From contig NW_026515541.1 of NCBI RefSeq assembly GCF_014898815.1, positions 1,240,001 through 1,304,000 of the forward strand: a stretch of 64,000 nucleotides of DNA. Direction: 5' to 3'. The stretch comes from Panonychus citri. Taxonomy: Eukaryota; Arthropoda; Arachnida; Trombidiformes; Tetranychidae. A program made the translations under genes and the position numbers. The number at the start of each line of letters is the position of its first letter. Position 1 is the first letter of the stretch. Shown in pieces: positions 62,408-64,000 of the stretch. The notes below the pieces were generated by a model. That model saw only the letters and a list, made by a program, of their open reading frames with translations, had not been told where the DNA came from and ran no database searches.

Positions 62408-63528
62408 GGGTGAGTGGGGAAAGGGAGCGTGGAAAATCAATAATCTAATCAGAATAGTTTGAGAAGGAAAATGCCAGAATATTAACTAGGAAAAGAATGT
62501 TTTTTCTTCTTCTTTTCTTTACCAACGAATATTTCTCTTCACCTTCATCAGCATGAAGATAAAGATAAAGATGAAGATGATAATGGGAACAATGAAACAA
62601 CATTGAACAATATCAGAACTTTGATCGAAGTGGAAAACAAAATTTGTTACCGTTATTTGTTGTCTCTCTCATTCATCATAAATAAACATCATGATAATGA
62701 TTATGATATTGATTTTTGTGATAACATTGTAATTGAGTGATGAAAAAATATATGATAACGATTAAATTGTTTACTATTTACTGAAACAATCAACTGATTG
62801 ACCTCAATTAACGATATCTTATCTGTGGTTTGATGAATTGTTGTAATATCAGAATTGAAAAAAAAGTAAATGTTTACCTTGAATTGAGATCGATATTGTT
62901 ACCAAATCAAGTTAAATGATTAATAGATTGATTTGATTGTTGCAATGATTACATTAATTATACTTGACTGTTTGACTTATCAAATGATTGATTAACAATT
63001 GATTATGATAATATGATAGTTAACCCATGGAATCGTTGATACAACTAAAGTTAATCTTTGTGCTTTGTTTTTCACCTAATTGTTGTTAAATAATCATGAT
63101 TGAAGCTGATCTGATCATGTAAATGATATTCATTCATGTTTTTGTTCATGGCAATTTCATGGTGATGGTGGTTATTCATTCAACATTCACTATGAATATA
63201 AGTTTTCATGGGAGTAGAAAACATTTCATTACAATTAAATTCTCAATGGGAATCATGTTTTATCCCCTCAGAAATCATCATGAAATGATGATGATATTTT
63301 CATGTGTTCATCATGAAGTTTCAACAACATGAGCTGAAAGAAAAAGAAATACACCAAACAATTGAAAAGATTAAAGAGAAAAATGTTTATCTGAAGATTG
63401 AGTCATGGAATTAAAGTTCAAATTCAGTTACCTGAGATATGTTTTTCTCATCATCATGTTGCTGTTTACTATTTAATATCAATGAAAGTGAAGGTTTAAA
63501 TAGAAAGGTAAACATGATATTCAAGCTG

Positions 63529-63542
63529 AACCACCGGTGGTT
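63529..63542. repeat. 14-bp perfect palindrome AACCACCGGTGGTT
   Basis: This is a perfect GC-rich palindrome in AT-rich intron DNA. Its 10-bp core CCACCGGTGG recurs at 63687-63696. It could be a binding site for a dimeric factor. Confidence 0.85.
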
Positions 63543-63686
63543 TCTGTAGGTTGCGATTATCAGAGTTAAAGATATGAAATAATGAGCGAATAAAATTCAA
63601 ATGAGACTGAAAAAATCAGCTCCAGGGTAAATATATTAACATGGTGTGGACGATTAAGTAGTATGAAAATATGGAGGTAAAATTTT

Positions 63687-63696
63687 CCACCGGTGG
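63687..63696. repeat. 10-bp perfect palindrome CCACCGGTGG, second copy
   Basis: Second copy of the palindromic core, 156 bases from the first. The flanks differ (TTTT before, TAAT after), so only the core is shared. Confidence 0.85.
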
Positions 63697-63845
63697 TAAT
63701 ATTTTCTTACAGCTTCTATTCGTTATATTATCATAATATTTAACCGCATCATCTTCAGGATGAATACATTGTTAACTTTTTATTCTGTAAGAGAAAGTTA
63801 ATATTGGTGAGAACACTTTTTACTCTTCCATGATAACTATTCAGG

Positions 63846-63850
<5 letters not shown>

Positions 63851-63894
<44 letters not shown>
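63851..63894. repeat. (GA)n microsatellite
   Basis: About 44 bases of pure GA on the plus strand. Confidence 0.95.
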
Positions 63895-63897
<3 letters not shown>

Positions 63898-64000
63898 TCA
63901 AGTTCAGAGTTCGAAATAATAATAGATAATAGTCATGTTTAATTCTGTGATGAGCTTAAATTGTTAACTGATTAGAGAATCCAAGTTAATCAGATTAGTT

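Larger units (their letters stand above)
54907..64000 (+). other. presumed second intron of the type II membrane protein gene, with mobile-element debris
   Basis: No further exon of the gene can be identified. The left part (55.7-59.0 kb) holds a tandem repeat, a LINE fragment, an insertion with hairpins and a TIR element (separate entries). The right part (59-64 kb) is AT-rich with many TCATGA and GTAAATA motifs, several (GA)n tracts and two GC-rich palindromes. Short frames here have no domains. Confidence 0.45.

Noticed and set aside
62087..62440. Minus-strand Ser/Leu-rich reading frame
   Set aside because: Generated by two GA tracts; no domain and no start context.

Overview
This window is animal nuclear DNA: spliced genes with short GT-AG introns, compact divergent and convergent gene pairs, AT-rich spacers full of (GA)n microsatellites, and no bacterial-style operons. 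An ABC transporter of the arthropod-typical H type, a BTB/zinc-finger regulator of the Broad/lola/tramtrack type and very compact genes point to an arthropod. A small-genome chelicerate such as a spider mite (Tetranychus-like) fits best. The organism assignment is inference.

Layout, left to right: the 3' part of the checkpoint kinase ATR (+, enters from the left edge, with two apparent one-base frame breaks); an ABCH transporter (-, apparent frame break near its start); a short-chain dehydrogenase (+); ankyrin/patatin phospholipase A2 iPLA2 (+); MAF1 (-) and USB1 (+) as a divergent pair; an N4BP2-like CUE-DUF1771-Smr protein (-) and TFIIF-alpha GTF2F1 (+) as a second divergent pair; a CRAL-TRIO lipid-transfer protein (-); kinesin light chain (-); an unrecognised four-helix membrane protein (+); a BTB/two-zinc-finger transcription factor (-) and POLR1B, the second-largest RNA polymerase I subunit (+), as a third divergent pair; and from 48.6 kb the first exons of a gene for a large single-pass type II membrane protein, whose introns seem to fill the rest of the window.

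Two local duplications stand out. A copy of the promoter and start of the dehydrogenase lies on the far side of the ABCH gene. Its coding part has decayed, but a 201-bp block upstream differs at only one position. The MAF1/USB1 spacer, including USB1's tiny first exon, has been copied into the spacer between the Smr gene and GTF2F1.

The last 9 kb is accessory. It holds a LINE endonuclease fragment split by a 535-bp insertion with a 6-bp target duplication. That insertion carries a run of hairpins whose stems differ but whose 6-nt loop (AGTGAA) is kept. It also holds a 572-bp inverted-repeat transposon with a broken coiled-coil ORF, a degenerate tandem repeat, two GC-rich perfect palindromes and a strong excess of the palindrome TCATGA.

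Functionally the genes are a housekeeping mix (DNA-damage signalling, lipid metabolism, RNA polymerase I/II/III biology, U6 snRNA processing, motor cargo binding). I see no evidence that they form one pathway. The most unusual signals are the hairpin cluster and the preserved 201-bp block.
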